Position numbers and translations under genes: made by a program. Positions 10,224 to 19,307 of a stretch of DNA of 64,000 bases are shown here, one piece after another; the stretch's first letter is position 1; every line of letters starts with the position of its first letter. The stretch is from Flammeovirga aprica JL-4 (lineage in GTDB: Bacteria > Bacteroidota > Bacteroidia > Cytophagales > Flammeovirgaceae), in contig NZ_JABANE010000009.1 in assembly GCF_012844305.1 (NCBI RefSeq), positions 1 through 64,000 of the forward strand. The letters run 5' to 3'. The notes under the pieces are model-generated. The model was given only the letters and a program-made list of their open reading frames with translations. It did not search any database and had not been told where the DNA came from.

Positions 10224-11000
10224 ATGGCAAACGACATAGCAGGAAAAGTGGTGAAGAAAGCTGTGAAGTCAATATTGGTGTCTCAACCGGAACCCGCCAA
10301 TCAAAATTCTCCTTACCATAAATTAGGAGAGAAGTATGGAATCCAAATTGATTTCCGTCCTTTTATCGAAGTAAAAGGCGTGACAGCCAAAGAATTTAGA
10401 GCTCAAAAGATTAACATCTTAGAGCATACAGCAGTGATCTTTACATCTAGAAATGCCATTGATCATTTCTTCAGATTATGTAAAGAACTGAAGGTAGAAG
10501 TTCCAGCAGATATGAAATATTTCTGTATCTCTGAGCAAACTGCAAATTACCTTCAGAAGTATATTGTAGTCCGTAAACGTAAGTTGTTTACAGGATACAA
10601 GACTGCTAGAGACATGTTTGATTTATTTAAGAAGTTTAAAAACGAGAAGTTTTTATTCCCTTGTTCAGATATTCGTAAAGAAGACATTCCAGATTACATG
10701 GAGTCTAACAATATCGAGATGAATGAAGCGATCATTTACCGTACAGTAGCTGCAGATTTATCTGATCTTAGCGACATCTACTACGATATGATTGCATTTT
10801 TCAGCCCTTCAGGAATTAAGTCGTTATTTACTAACTTCCCTGATTTCGAGCAAAAGGAAACAAGAATTGCAGCATTTGGTCCTACAACTGCTTCAGCTGT
10901 TAGAGATGCAGGTTTGCATTTAGATGTAGAGGCTCCTCTACCTAATGCCCCATCAATGACAGGTGCAATTGAGTTGTACATCAAAGAAGCTAATGAGTAA
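10224..11000 (+). CDS. hemD: Uroporphyrinogen-III synthase family protein
   Basis: A 258-residue HemD-type protein that cyclises hydroxymethylbilane to uroporphyrinogen III in haem biosynthesis. The two-domain alpha/beta pattern is visible, including IFTSRNAIDHFF (72-83), where most HemD proteins have a T/S-S-x-N motif, and IAFFSPSGIKSLF (190-202), the symmetrical motif in the second half. The extended N-terminus (about 20 residues) is usual in Bacteroidota. HemD sequences diverge widely, so the name rests on motif pattern and on the DUF4271 neighbour. Confidence 0.85.
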   Translation: MANDIAGKVVKKAVKSILVSQPEPANQNSPYHKLGEKYGIQIDFRPFIEVKGVTAKEFRAQKINILEHTAVIFTSRNAIDHFFRLCKELKVEVPADMKYFCISEQTANYLQKYIVVRKRKLFTGYKTARDMFDLFKKFKNEKFLFPCSDIRKEDIPDYMESNNIEMNEAIIYRTVAADLSDLSDIYYDMIAFFSPSGIKSLFTNFPDFEQKETRIAAFGPTTASAVRDAGLHLDVEAPLPNAPSMTGAIELYIKEANE

Positions 11001-11023
11001 AAACTTTACTCTTTAAGATATTG

Positions 11024-11052
11024 AAACACCGCAATTATGTGGTGTTTTTTTT
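11024..11052 (+). terminator. Terminator after hemD
   Basis: The stem AACACC-G-CA / TG-T-GGTGTT is followed by nine T residues. It separates the dtd-DUF4271-hemD unit from the T9SS block. Confidence 0.85.
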
Positions 11053-11294
11053 TATTTCTAATTTGCGGTGAAACTTTATTTTTTTTGTTAATTTTAGTAG
11101 AAGATTCCTAAAAATATAGTAACTTCTTTACGCACTTAATAAGCGAAGAACGGAATGACTTTTTAATTTCAGTAGCATAAAGAAATTAATTCAACTTGGA
11201 GCAAAGTACTTATCCTTCTCTTTATTTCGGCTTTGTAAACATTTAACTCAATCATCAACTTTAGGGAGAATCAACCTAACCTGACTTATAAATT

Positions 11295-12263
11295 ATGCAT
11301 TGGACAAAAATTATCATCATGAGCTGCCTCTTCATGATGTGTACTCATCTAAGCACTCAAGCTCAGCAAGACCCTCAGTTTACGCAATACATGTTTTCCA
11401 AACCATTTTTAAATCCAGCGGCTGTAGGTATGACTTCCTCAGAAACTGAAGCTGTGTTATTGCACAGAACACAATGGCTTGGCTATGAAGGCACATTCGA
11501 GAACGAAGGAACGTTGAATACGCAGTTTTTCTCTATATCATCTCCTATTCAATCAAAACGTTTAGGCGTGGGCTTTCATGTAGTGAATGATGATGTAGGG
11601 TTGATGTCTAATTTAGAAGCACAGCTTTCCGTATCTTATCTAATTCCTCTTAAAAGCGGATCACTTTCATTTGGTTTAAGAGGAGGTATCTACGACCGTA
11701 GTGTAAATACAGACAGATTAAGGTTTGTCAATGAGAATGACCCTTTATATAACGGTGGGAAACCTATGAACTCTATTGTGCCGGATATTTCAGCAGGAGT
11801 TTATTACCAAAGCGAGAAGCTATACGCAGGTATAGGAGCAAAGCATTTATTAGAATCTGATTTTGAAGGAGGAAGTGCTTCACCCTTCAGTGCTTTAGGG
11901 ATGTCTTTCAATGGTTTATTTGGAATGTCACTTGATGTAACGAACAACTTAATCATACAGCCTTCTATTTTAATGAAGACAGATTTGAATAATTTTACTT
12001 TTGATTTAACTGTTTTAGCCAATCTTCAAGAATGGGTGTATGTGGGAGCTGGATTACGAGAAGTGGAAGCATTAAGTGCACTAGCTGGGGTTTATTTATT
12101 GAAAAATAGAAAACTACACCTTGGGTATGCTTTTGATTTCACAATTAAGGATCAATCTGCAAAAGCACCTACCTCACATGAAATAATTCTGTCGTTTGGA
12201 TTTGGAGCCTTTGGAAGTAAGTCGCCATCTGTGATTAGGACTCCTCGTTATCGTCATGACTAA
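11295..12263 (+). CDS. porP: PorP/SprF family T9SS outer-membrane protein
   Basis: A 322-residue outer-membrane beta-barrel of the PorP/SprF family. The signal peptide ends near TQAQ. The mature N-terminus QQDPQFTQYMFSKPFLNPA carries the family hallmark (DPQFSQYMFN...NPA). The remainder is alternating beta-strand sequence. In P. gingivalis PorP works with PorK-N in type IX secretion; in Flavobacterium SprF is needed for SprB secretion. Its place directly before gldK argues for the core PorP role. A 294-base leader precedes the gene. Confidence 0.9.
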   Translation: MHWTKIIIMSCLFMMCTHLSTQAQQDPQFTQYMFSKPFLNPAAVGMTSSETEAVLLHRTQWLGYEGTFENEGTLNTQFFSISSPIQSKRLGVGFHVVNDDVGLMSNLEAQLSVSYLIPLKSGSLSFGLRGGIYDRSVNTDRLRFVNENDPLYNGGKPMNSIVPDISAGVYYQSEKLYAGIGAKHLLESDFEGGSASPFSALGMSFNGLFGMSLDVTNNLIIQPSILMKTDLNNFTFDLTVLANLQEWVYVGAGLREVEALSALAGVYLLKNRKLHLGYAFDFTIKDQSAKAPTSHEIILSFGFGAFGSKSPSVIRTPRYRHD

Positions 12264-12428
12264 TTTCACCTTATTATTTTAAATTGATTTTATTTTTTTT
12301 CTCTCAATTTTAATTTTTGGATTCATTTTTGTTTCACTCATGTTTGATAATGTTTAGTTATAATTTATTAACGTTCATTATCCTTAAAAAAAGAAACGTA
12401 TCATTCCAATAGGAGAATTTTTTATCAT

Positions 12429-13481
12429 ATGAAAAGCTTGTCAAAGAAAAGGCTAATAGGAGCGTTAAGCATTTTGGCTGTCTTAACACAAAGTTGTGGT
12501 GGAGGCGGCCTGTTCGGAGGTGGTAATGAATCTGATCAGGGTAATTTGATTGGTTCACAAGACCGACCAGAATGGGATCCAGGAGTGTTACCTTATGGAA
12601 TGACTAGTGTACCTGGAGGAACATTTCATATGGGACAGGCGGATGAAGACATTACATACTCTATGATCAACATGAACAAACAAGTTACAATTAGTGGCTT
12701 CTTCATGGACGAGACAGAGATTACAAATAACGAGTACCGTCAATTCATTGAAGGTATGGAAGCTGAATCTGATACTAGTGCAGATTGGACTTTCGAACAG
12801 ATTCAAGAAGAATTACGTCCTGACACAACAGTGTGGGAAAAAGACTTCACTTACCACATGGGTGAGCCAATGCAAGACTATTATTATAGTCACCCTGCAT
12901 TTGATGATTATCCAGTTGTAGGTGTAACAAGAAGAGCAGCAGTTGAATTCTGTGCTTGGAGAACAAGACATTACAACGGTTATAGAACTGAACAAGGACT
13001 AGCAGAAATGCCAGCTTTCAGATTACCTACAGAAGCAGAATGGGAATATTCAGCTAGAGGAGGTCTAGATATGGCTAAGTACCCTTGGGGTGGTCCTTAT
13101 GTGAGAAATGGTAAAGGTTGTGCTTTGGCGAATTTCAAACCAGGTAGAGGTAACTATTATGATGATGGTTATTCTTATACTTCGCCAGTAGCCGCTTATT
13201 TCCCTAACGGATTTGGACTTTATGATATGTCCGGCAACGTTGCAGAATGGTGTGATGATGCTTACAATCCATCAGGTTACCCAATTGTTTGGGACTTAAA
13301 CCCTACTTATACGGATCCAAATGAGCCAAAGAAAATCGTAAGAGGAGGTTCTTGGAAAGATATTCCTTATTACATCCAAACGGGAACAAGATCATACGAA
13401 TTCGAAACACAAGCAAGATCATATATAGGGTTTAGGTGTGTTATGATTAATCTAGGTAGATCATCTGGGTTAGATTATTAA
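12429..13481 (+). CDS. gldK: Gliding motility/T9SS ring lipoprotein GldK
   Basis: A 350-residue lipoprotein with lipobox ending at Cys23 (LTQSC), followed by a Gly-rich linker and a sulfatase-modifying-factor (FGE) fold from about residue 55 (MTSVPGGTFHMGQ) to the C-terminus (GSWKDIPYYI...GFRCV). GldK/PorK keeps the FGE fold but forms the periplasmic ring of the T9SS with GldN under the outer membrane. It lies 165 bases after porP and 72 before gldL. Confidence 0.95.
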   Translation: MKSLSKKRLIGALSILAVLTQSCGGGGLFGGGNESDQGNLIGSQDRPEWDPGVLPYGMTSVPGGTFHMGQADEDITYSMINMNKQVTISGFFMDETEITNNEYRQFIEGMEAESDTSADWTFEQIQEELRPDTTVWEKDFTYHMGEPMQDYYYSHPAFDDYPVVGVTRRAAVEFCAWRTRHYNGYRTEQGLAEMPAFRLPTEAEWEYSARGGLDMAKYPWGGPYVRNGKGCALANFKPGRGNYYDDGYSYTSPVAAYFPNGFGLYDMSGNVAEWCDDAYNPSGYPIVWDLNPTYTDPNEPKKIVRGGSWKDIPYYIQTGTRSYEFETQARSYIGFRCVMINLGRSSGLDY

Positions 13482-13553
13482 GAAAGTGAGCCTAAACAAG
13501 GAACACACACAAGTTTATCCAAAACAATCAATTTAGACAATTTTAAAAGCAAA

Positions 13554-14378
13554 ATGAGCCATTTACACGAAACAGGAAGAGCAAAATTCTACAGAGTATA
13601 CGTTCCTATTTTAACTAACCTTGGAGCAGCCGTAGTAATTATTGGTGCAATGTTTAAGATTCTTCACCTACCTAACGGTGGACCTATCCTTGCAGCTGGC
13701 CTTATCACAGAAGCATTATTATTCTTTATCGGTGCATTCGCTCCAGCAGCTCCATTTGAGAAGCATTATGACTGGGCATTAGCTTACCCTGAGTTATTAT
13801 CTGAGGAAGCAGCAGCAGCTCCAAGAAAGAAAGTTGCTAAAGGTGACCCTAAGAAAGATGTTGCAGCTTTAGGTGCAATGGATAAAATGTTAGCAGACGC
13901 GAAATTAACTCCAGAAGTATTCAAAAACTTTGGTGCTGGAATGGAGAACTTAAATAAATCAGTAGGTCAAATGAAGTCTGTAGCAAGTGTTGCAGGTGCT
14001 TCTGATGAGTACTCTCGTTCATTACAAGTTGCTACTAAGTCAATGGGAGACTTGAATAAGTCTTTTGCTACTACAGTATCAGCAATGAAAACAATGGAAG
14101 GTACTGCTGCTGATTCTAAAGCACACCAACAACAAGTTCAAGCAATTACTAAGAATTTAGGTGCTTTAAATGCAGTTTATGAAATGGAATTGAAAGATGC
14201 GAACAATCATCTTAAAACAATCAACAAATTCCACGGAAACTTAGCAACTGCTGTTCAAAGCATGGATGAGGCTAGTAAAGAAGCTACTAAATTCAAGACT
14301 CAAATGACTGCATTGACTACGAACTTAACTTCGTTGAACAATGTATATGGTAAGATGCTTACTGCAATGAAAGGCTAA
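13554..14378 (+). CDS. gldL: Gliding motility/T9SS motor protein GldL
   Basis: A 274-residue inner-membrane protein with two N-terminal membrane helices (about 18-36 and 42-62) around the conserved FKILHLPNGG loop. The conserved glutamate in the second helix (LITEALLFF) is thought to take part in proton conduction by the GldLM motor. After residue 80 it is a cytoplasmic Ala/Lys-rich coiled-coil tail. It forms the PMF-driven rotary motor with GldM, whose gene begins 54 bases downstream. Confidence 0.95.
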   Translation: MSHLHETGRAKFYRVYVPILTNLGAAVVIIGAMFKILHLPNGGPILAAGLITEALLFFIGAFAPAAPFEKHYDWALAYPELLSEEAAAAPRKKVAKGDPKKDVAALGAMDKMLADAKLTPEVFKNFGAGMENLNKSVGQMKSVASVAGASDEYSRSLQVATKSMGDLNKSFATTVSAMKTMEGTAADSKAHQQQVQAITKNLGALNAVYEMELKDANNHLKTINKFHGNLATAVQSMDEASKEATKFKTQMTALTTNLTSLNNVYGKMLTAMKG

Positions 14379-14432
14379 TTTTAGTCTTTTAGACGTTCAC
14401 ATTTTGTAAAAACTTAACAAAGAAAAGAACTA

Positions 14433-16052
14433 ATGGCAGGAGGAGCAAAAGAAACCCCAAGACAACGGATGATTGGTCTAATGTACTTAGTACTAATGGC
14501 TATGTTAGCGTTGAACGTGAGTAATACTGTACTTGATAAGTTTATTTTTATCGAGCAATCATTAGAGAACTCTAATGGCATTACTTCACAAGAAAATGAT
14601 AGACAGCTACACGCAATTGAGGGTGCGGCTGCAAAGAAAGTAAATGATGTCACTAAATCAGTTTTAGCAGATGCAAAAGCACTTCGTAATGAAACTGCTG
14701 AGGTTGTAGCTTATATTGATCAATTAAAAGAAGAGATCAAAGAAAAAACTGGTGGTGTTGATCCACAAACTGGTGACTTGAAAGGAAAGAGTGATTACCA
14801 AAAGCCTACTGAACTTTTAATCGGTTTAGAAGGTAAGAAAAATGGTAAAGCTTATGAGTTAGAGAAAAAACTTAACACATTAGCGAAGCACTTTGATGAT
14901 GTAGCCATGAAACATGATACATCTAAGACTTGGCAAAAAATTGGTAAGCTAGCTAAGCCGGCAAGTGAAATGCCTCAATACAAAGAGGATAAGGATAACA
15001 AGAAGAAAGATTTTGCAAACATTCAGTTTGATCATACACCTACAGCAGCATGTATGGCGATCCTTTCAGAAATGTCATCTGAGATACTTCAAAACGAAAC
15101 TAAAGTATTGAAAGTATTGAATGATCGTGTTGGTGGTAGAGTAGTATTTGATAAAGTAGTGGCAGTAGTAAAGCCTACTTCGAAATATGTTGCAGCTGGT
15201 TTAGATTATGAAGCTACAATGTTTATTGCAGCATCATCTTCAGCAGCGAAGCCAAGAATGAAATACAATGGTGGTTCTATCAAAGTAGTAGATGGTATTG
15301 GTGAAGTTAAATTCCCTGCAAAGCCTGCTAAATATGATAAAAATGGCCGTTCTCTTCAATCTTGGAAAGGTGAAATTACTTATACAACTCCATTCGGTGA
15401 TACTACATTATTAGTAGAAGAAGAGTATGTTGTTGTTAAGCCTTCAATCGAAGTTAACTCGGCTACTGTAAACGCTCTTTACAGAAACGTAGCAAATAAA
15501 TTAGTAATTGATGTACCTGCTTTAGGTGAATCTTACAACCCTCAGTTCTCTGCTTCAAATGCTAAAGTAATGAGTTCTGGTAAGGTAGCTACAATCATTC
15601 CAGGTGTTAAAGCTAAATCAGTTGCTTTAACTGTAAGAAGTAATGGTAATAAAATTGGTACTAAAAACTTCAAAACAAGAGGGGTACCAAAGCCATCAAT
15701 CACTTTCCCTGGTGTTGATTTGAAGAAAGGTATCAGTTCTAAAACAAGAACACTTAAAGTTCGTCCTAAACCAGATGAAGAATTCAAAGCGGCGTTACCA
15801 GATGAGGCTAACTACCGTGTAATGGAATGGGAAGTTACTGTAGCATTCGGTACTAAGCCATTGGCTGGTCCTGTTAAAATTAAAGGTGGTAAGCAAGATT
15901 TCGATATCGGAAGCTTGTTGAAAAAAGCACCAAAAGGAACACCAGGTGTACGTGTTGTAGTAGATGTGAAAACAGTAGTTCGTAAGAACTCTCAGGGACA
16001 AACTGAAAAAGTTTCTGGAGTAGGTGGAATTACTACAATCTCAGTAAACTAA
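14433..16052 (+). CDS. gldM: Gliding motility/T9SS motor protein GldM
   Basis: A 539-residue protein with a short cytoplasmic start (MAGGAKETPRQRMI), one membrane helix (about 14-32, LMYLVLMAMLALNVS) and a long periplasmic part of helical D1 and beta-rich D2-D4 domains. GldM dimers span the periplasm and couple GldL rotation to the GldK/GldN ring. Length is close to the family norm of about 515-540. It is 15 bases upstream of gldN. Confidence 0.95.
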   Translation: MAGGAKETPRQRMIGLMYLVLMAMLALNVSNTVLDKFIFIEQSLENSNGITSQENDRQLHAIEGAAAKKVNDVTKSVLADAKALRNETAEVVAYIDQLKEEIKEKTGGVDPQTGDLKGKSDYQKPTELLIGLEGKKNGKAYELEKKLNTLAKHFDDVAMKHDTSKTWQKIGKLAKPASEMPQYKEDKDNKKKDFANIQFDHTPTAACMAILSEMSSEILQNETKVLKVLNDRVGGRVVFDKVVAVVKPTSKYVAAGLDYEATMFIAASSSAAKPRMKYNGGSIKVVDGIGEVKFPAKPAKYDKNGRSLQSWKGEITYTTPFGDTTLLVEEEYVVVKPSIEVNSATVNALYRNVANKLVIDVPALGESYNPQFSASNAKVMSSGKVATIIPGVKAKSVALTVRSNGNKIGTKNFKTRGVPKPSITFPGVDLKKGISSKTRTLKVRPKPDEEFKAALPDEANYRVMEWEVTVAFGTKPLAGPVKIKGGKQDFDIGSLLKKAPKGTPGVRVVVDVKTVVRKNSQGQTEKVSGVGGITTISVN

Positions 16053-16067
16053 AGAAGAATCAAGATT

Positions 16068-16955
16068 ATGAAAAGTCTAAGAGGATTACTTTTACTAGCA
16101 TTTGTAGCAGTTGCTAGTATGACTTACGCACAGGAGATTGACGAGAGTGAATGGAATAAGCATTCCGTGAGACCTGTCCGTAATGCAGATATAATGTTTA
16201 AGAAAACGGTTTGGTATAGAGTAAACCTTTCTGATAAAATCAATCAGCCGTTCTTTGCTAAAAACCGTTGGTTACCTAAACTGATGATTGATGCAGTAAA
16301 GAGTAGTTTACTTAGACCATATGAGAATGACTCTTTAAAGAAGCGTTTGACAATAGACGAATTCAAAGAGCGTATCAAACGTCCTAATGAAGGAGGCAGC
16401 AGCTCAGAAGGTGACGACTGGGGTGGTGGCGACGACTGGGGCGGCGGAGGCGGCTGGGGAGACTCAGGTGACTCTGGCTGGGGAGACTCAGGCAGTGGCG
16501 GTGGTGGCGGAGCTGTTGCTGCTGAAGCCAACGATGAGGTTTACCCAGAAGATATTTATCTTATGGAAATCAAAGTAGATATCTTATTCGACCGTAGAAG
16601 AGGAAAGTGGGTTCATGATATTCAAGTGATCACATTAGTACTTCCTGCAGAGAATAATGGAGGTACTCTAGAGAGAATGGTTGCTTCTTTCAGTTACAAA
16701 GAAGTTGTTGAAAACCTTTTCAAAGAAAACAGAGATGCTCTATGGTACAATGATAGAAACTTAGCAGAAAGTAAGAATTTATCTGATGCATTTGATCTAT
16801 TGTTATATCAAGGTAAGATTACTAAGTACACTAATACACAAGATAAAGATATTGCTTTATTGTATGGTGATGCTAAAGGTGATATCGCTTTGATGAAAGG
16901 CTTAGAATACAAATATGATCTAGTAGAGTACGAGTCAGACTTATGGTCAAACTAG
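16068..16955 (+). CDS. gldN: Gliding motility/T9SS ring protein GldN with Gly/Asp/Trp-rich insertion
   Basis: A 295-residue secreted protein, signal peptide to about residue 21 (MTYAQ). The conserved GldN/PorN body has VRPVRNADIMFKKTVWYR (34-51) and the C-terminal WYNDRNLAESKNLSD region. GldN binds GldK in the periplasmic ring and contacts GldM. Unusually, residues 109-148 are a low-complexity insertion built from Gly, Asp, Ser and Trp (for example GDDWGGGDDWGGGGGWGD), encoded by GC-rich DNA at 16392-16511. The ORF is intact across it. I do not know this insertion in Flavobacterium GldN. Confidence 0.92.
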   Translation: MKSLRGLLLLAFVAVASMTYAQEIDESEWNKHSVRPVRNADIMFKKTVWYRVNLSDKINQPFFAKNRWLPKLMIDAVKSSLLRPYENDSLKKRLTIDEFKERIKRPNEGGSSSEGDDWGGGDDWGGGGGWGDSGDSGWGDSGSGGGGGAVAAEANDEVYPEDIYLMEIKVDILFDRRRGKWVHDIQVITLVLPAENNGGTLERMVASFSYKEVVENLFKENRDALWYNDRNLAESKNLSDAFDLLLYQGKITKYTNTQDKDIALLYGDAKGDIALMKGLEYKYDLVEYESDLWSN

Positions 16956-16975
16956 TATAATATTAGAATAAAATA

Positions 16976-17012
16976 TAAAAAGAGAATCATGTAAAAGTGG
17001 TTCTCTTTTTTT
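16976..17012 (+). terminator. Terminator of the porP-gldKLMN block
   Basis: The stem AAAAAGAGAA / TTCTCTTTTT with a run of T residues follows gldN by about 20 bases. Confidence 0.8.
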
Positions 17013-17253
17013 GCTTTTAGGTTTTTGAACTTCATTGATTTCTTTACATATGTTCTTTTTCTCTTAATGGATATTTTGAGGAAGGAGATTTAAAAAAGAT
17101 AATTATGTCTTAGGATAGATGGAATTGCTCAAGATGTATGGTATACTCCTCTTCTTGGCTTTGATTAGACTAATACAGGTTCAACTAAACCGATTATAAA
17201 TGTTCAACTGCTTAGAATTGTGATGCAAGTAATAAACTTGTAGATCAGAATAT
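17013..17253. other. Intergenic region between gldN and tsf, no gene seen
   Basis: This lies between two convergent transcription units. It has normal AT content, many stops in all frames and no convincing coding or repeat structure. It may be a decayed gene remnant, but I cannot identify one. Confidence 0.4.
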
Positions 17254-17294
17254 TGATAAAAAAAGGCTACTCCATCAAAAGATAGAATAGCCTT
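17254..17294 (-). terminator. Terminator of the ribosomal protein operon
   Basis: On the minus strand, the stem AAGGCTA / TAGCCTT is followed by seven T residues, 35 bases after the tsf stop. Confidence 0.8.
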
Positions 17295-17328
17295 AATATA
17301 ATTGATTCCTTCGTTGGAAGGAAGTTCA

Positions 17329-18159
17329 TTACTTACCAGTAGAAACTCTGTGGAATGATTTGATAACCATACCTGATTTCACTGAACCTACGTAAGATTT
17401 TACAGATTGACCTGGCTCTTTTACGTAGTCTTGGTTCTCAAGAGTGTTCTCTTTTAAGAATTTCTTCACATATCCTTCAGCAATACGCTCTAAGATATGC
17501 TCAGGTTTACCTTCTTGACGAGCACGCTCAACACCAATTTCTCTTTCTTTAGCAACAACAGTTTGATCAACGTCTGCTTCAGATAAAGCTAATGGACGCA
17601 TAGCAGCAACTTGCATACCTACGTTTTTACCAGCTTCTAATACAGCGTCGTCAGCAGCCTCAGAAAGTTCAACTAATACTGCGATAGCGTTACCGTGCTT
17701 GTAAGCAGCAACAGCAGCACCCTCAACATTAGCGTAACCGCTAATTTCCATCTTCTCACCCATTTTTGCAGTTAAAGCAGTGATTGCTTCAGTAGCAGGA
17801 GCTCCGTCGATTTCTAATGCAAGTACTTCCTCAGCAGTTTTAGCGTCGGCAGCAACAGCAGCGTCAAGTAATTTTTGTCCTAAAGCTTTGAATTCGTCGT
17901 TAACTGATACTGGTTCAGTTTCACAAGCGAATGCTAAAGCTACAGATTTAGAGTTGTCAGCGTTTTCATAAACGAAAACTTGACCTTCTGTAGTCTCTCT
18001 GTCAGCTCTTTTTGCAGCTAATTTTTGACCTTTTTTACGAAGGATTTCAACTGCTTTTTCGATGTCGCCTTCAGCCTCAGTAAGGGCTTTTTTACAGTCC
18101 ATCATACCCGCACCAGTGATAGTACGTAGCTCTTTAACGTCTTTTGCTGTGATAGCCAT
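17329..18159 (-). CDS. tsf: Elongation factor Ts
   Basis: A 276-residue nucleotide exchange factor for EF-Tu. The N-terminal UBA-like domain (VKELRTITGAGMMDCKKAL, 9-27) and the following EF-Tu contact region (LRKKGQKLAAKRADRETTEG) are canonical. The dimerisation core follows, with the C-terminal segment KEPGQSVKSYV. It is the last gene of the rplM-rpsI-rpsB-ORF-tsf operon, separated from the upstream small ORF by 127 bases that contain two hairpins. Confidence 0.96.
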   Translation of the reverse strand: MAITAKDVKELRTITGAGMMDCKKALTEAEGDIEKAVEILRKKGQKLAAKRADRETTEGQVFVYENADNSKSVALAFACETEPVSVNDEFKALGQKLLDAAVAADAKTAEEVLALEIDGAPATEAITALTAKMGEKMEISGYANVEGAAVAAYKHGNAIAVLVELSEAADDAVLEAGKNVGMQVAAMRPLALSEADVDQTVVAKEREIGVERARQEGKPEHILERIAEGYVKKFLKENTLENQDYVKEPGQSVKSYVGSVKSGMVIKSFHRVSTGK

Positions 18160-18193
18160 CTCTATAAAAGATTTAAAAGAATGGTTGAAAATT

Positions 18194-18259
18194 GGTAGAA
18201 ATACTCTACCCTTAATTTATTTACGAACGAACCCGCAAGGTACTAAGTACGATGCGGGT
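18194..18259 (-). promoter_or_regulatory. Two-hairpin leader upstream of tsf
   Basis: Two stems lie between the small ORF and tsf: a strong one at 18231-18259 (ACCCGCA / TGCGGGT with an inner GTAC / GTAC) and a smaller one at about 18194-18211 (GGTAG / CTACC) near the tsf start. There is no clean T run after the larger stem on the minus strand, so it looks more like an mRNA-processing or regulatory leader than a simple terminator. Inference from sequence only. Confidence 0.45.
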
Positions 18260-18286
18260 CCGGCTTTAAACCCTAATAAGCTTGAA

Positions 18287-18466
18287 TTATTTCTTATTAG
18301 CTGCTAAGCCTTCTTTTACTTTAGCTTTCAATTCAGCCATCTCAGTACGGATAGCCTCAAGAGCTGCAGTATCACGCTCAGCTTTCTTCGCTTTGAAGAT
18401 GTCGCCTTGCTTCACTTTTAAATCGTGAAGTTTAGCTTCAAGCTCTTTGATATCTTTAATATCCAT
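18287..18466 (-). CDS. Small charged coiled-coil protein between rpsB and tsf
   Basis: A 59-residue ORF, start chosen at ATG (MDIKDIKELEAKL) rather than the upstream in-frame TTG. It is Lys/Glu/Ala-rich, predicted as one or two long helices with heptad-like leucines (LEAKLHDLKVKQGD). It lies 31 bases after rpsB inside a highly expressed operon, where rpsB and tsf are adjacent in most bacteria. No known domain. Codon choice looks like that of its ribosomal neighbours, so translation is likely. Function unknown; a ribosome-associated role is speculation. Confidence 0.65.
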   Translation of the reverse strand: MDIKDIKELEAKLHDLKVKQGDIFKAKKAERDTAALEAIRTEMAELKAKVKEGLAANKK

Positions 18467-18497
18467 TGTAATCAAATTTTAAAGGTAATACGGTGAA

Positions 18498-19259
18498 TTA
18501 CTCAGCAGAAGCTTCATCAGCTGCTTTTTTCTCTGCTTCAGCAGCAGCACTAGCAGCTTCGTCACGCTCCTTCTTACGCTCGCCAATTCCTTCTTCGATT
18601 GCAGAACCTACAGCACCCATGATAGCACTTACAGATTTGAATGCATCGTCGTTTGCAGGGATTACAAAATCAACTCCTTCAGGGTTTGAGTTTGTATCAA
18701 CCATTGCAAAAACTGGGATACCTAATTTTTGAGCTTCTTTTACAGCGATTGACTCACGCTTAACGTCAACGATGAATAACGCAGCAGGAAGACGAGTTTG
18801 GTCAGCGATACCGCCCAATACTCTTTCTAACTTCTCACGCTCACGTTGCATCATAAGACGCTCACGCTTAGCTAATGAATTGTACTCATCACTCTTCATT
18901 AACTTGTCAATTGATGTCATTTTTTTCAATGACTTACGTACAGTTTGGAAGTTAGTTAACATACCACCTAACCAACGCTCAGTAACGTAAGGCATTTTTA
19001 AACGTGCAGCCTCTTGTGCAACGATGTCTTTTGCTTGCTTTTTAGTAGCAACAAACATCACTTTACGACCAGACTTCACAATATTTTTTAAAGCATTTTG
19101 TGCTTGCTCTAAAGATGTCTTTGTTTTGTTCAGGTCAATGATGTGGATACCATTGCGCTCCATGAAAATATAAGGAGCCATCTTTGGGTTCCACTTTCTG
19201 GTCAAGTGACCAAAGTGAACACCTGCGTCAAGCAGTTCTTTGTATTCTAAATTTTTCAT
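18498..19259 (-). CDS. rpsB: 30S ribosomal protein S2
   Basis: A 253-residue S2. The start is the ATG of MKNLEYKELLDAG; the frame extends four codons further to a TTG that is unlikely to be used. The conserved signatures GVHFGHLTRKWNPKM, ERWLGGMLTNFQT and GIPVFAMVDTNSNP are present. The C-terminus has an Ala/Glu/Lys-rich tail of about 25 residues. It binds the small subunit near S1 and h26. Third gene of the operon. Confidence 0.97.
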   Translation of the reverse strand: MKNLEYKELLDAGVHFGHLTRKWNPKMAPYIFMERNGIHIIDLNKTKTSLEQAQNALKNIVKSGRKVMFVATKKQAKDIVAQEAARLKMPYVTERWLGGMLTNFQTVRKSLKKMTSIDKLMKSDEYNSLAKRERLMMQREREKLERVLGGIADQTRLPAALFIVDVKRESIAVKEAQKLGIPVFAMVDTNSNPEGVDFVIPANDDAFKSVSAIMGAVGSAIEEGIGERKKERDEAASAAAEAEKKAADEASAE

Positions 19260-19307
19260 TGTTTCTAACAAGTAGAGTTTTTTGCAAAACGTAATTTAAA
19301 GCAGTAT

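Noticed and set aside
16244-16531. Pro/Ser-rich 95-codon ORF opposite gldN
   Set aside because: It is the antisense reading of the Gly/Asp-rich GldN insertion, with no start context or homology.
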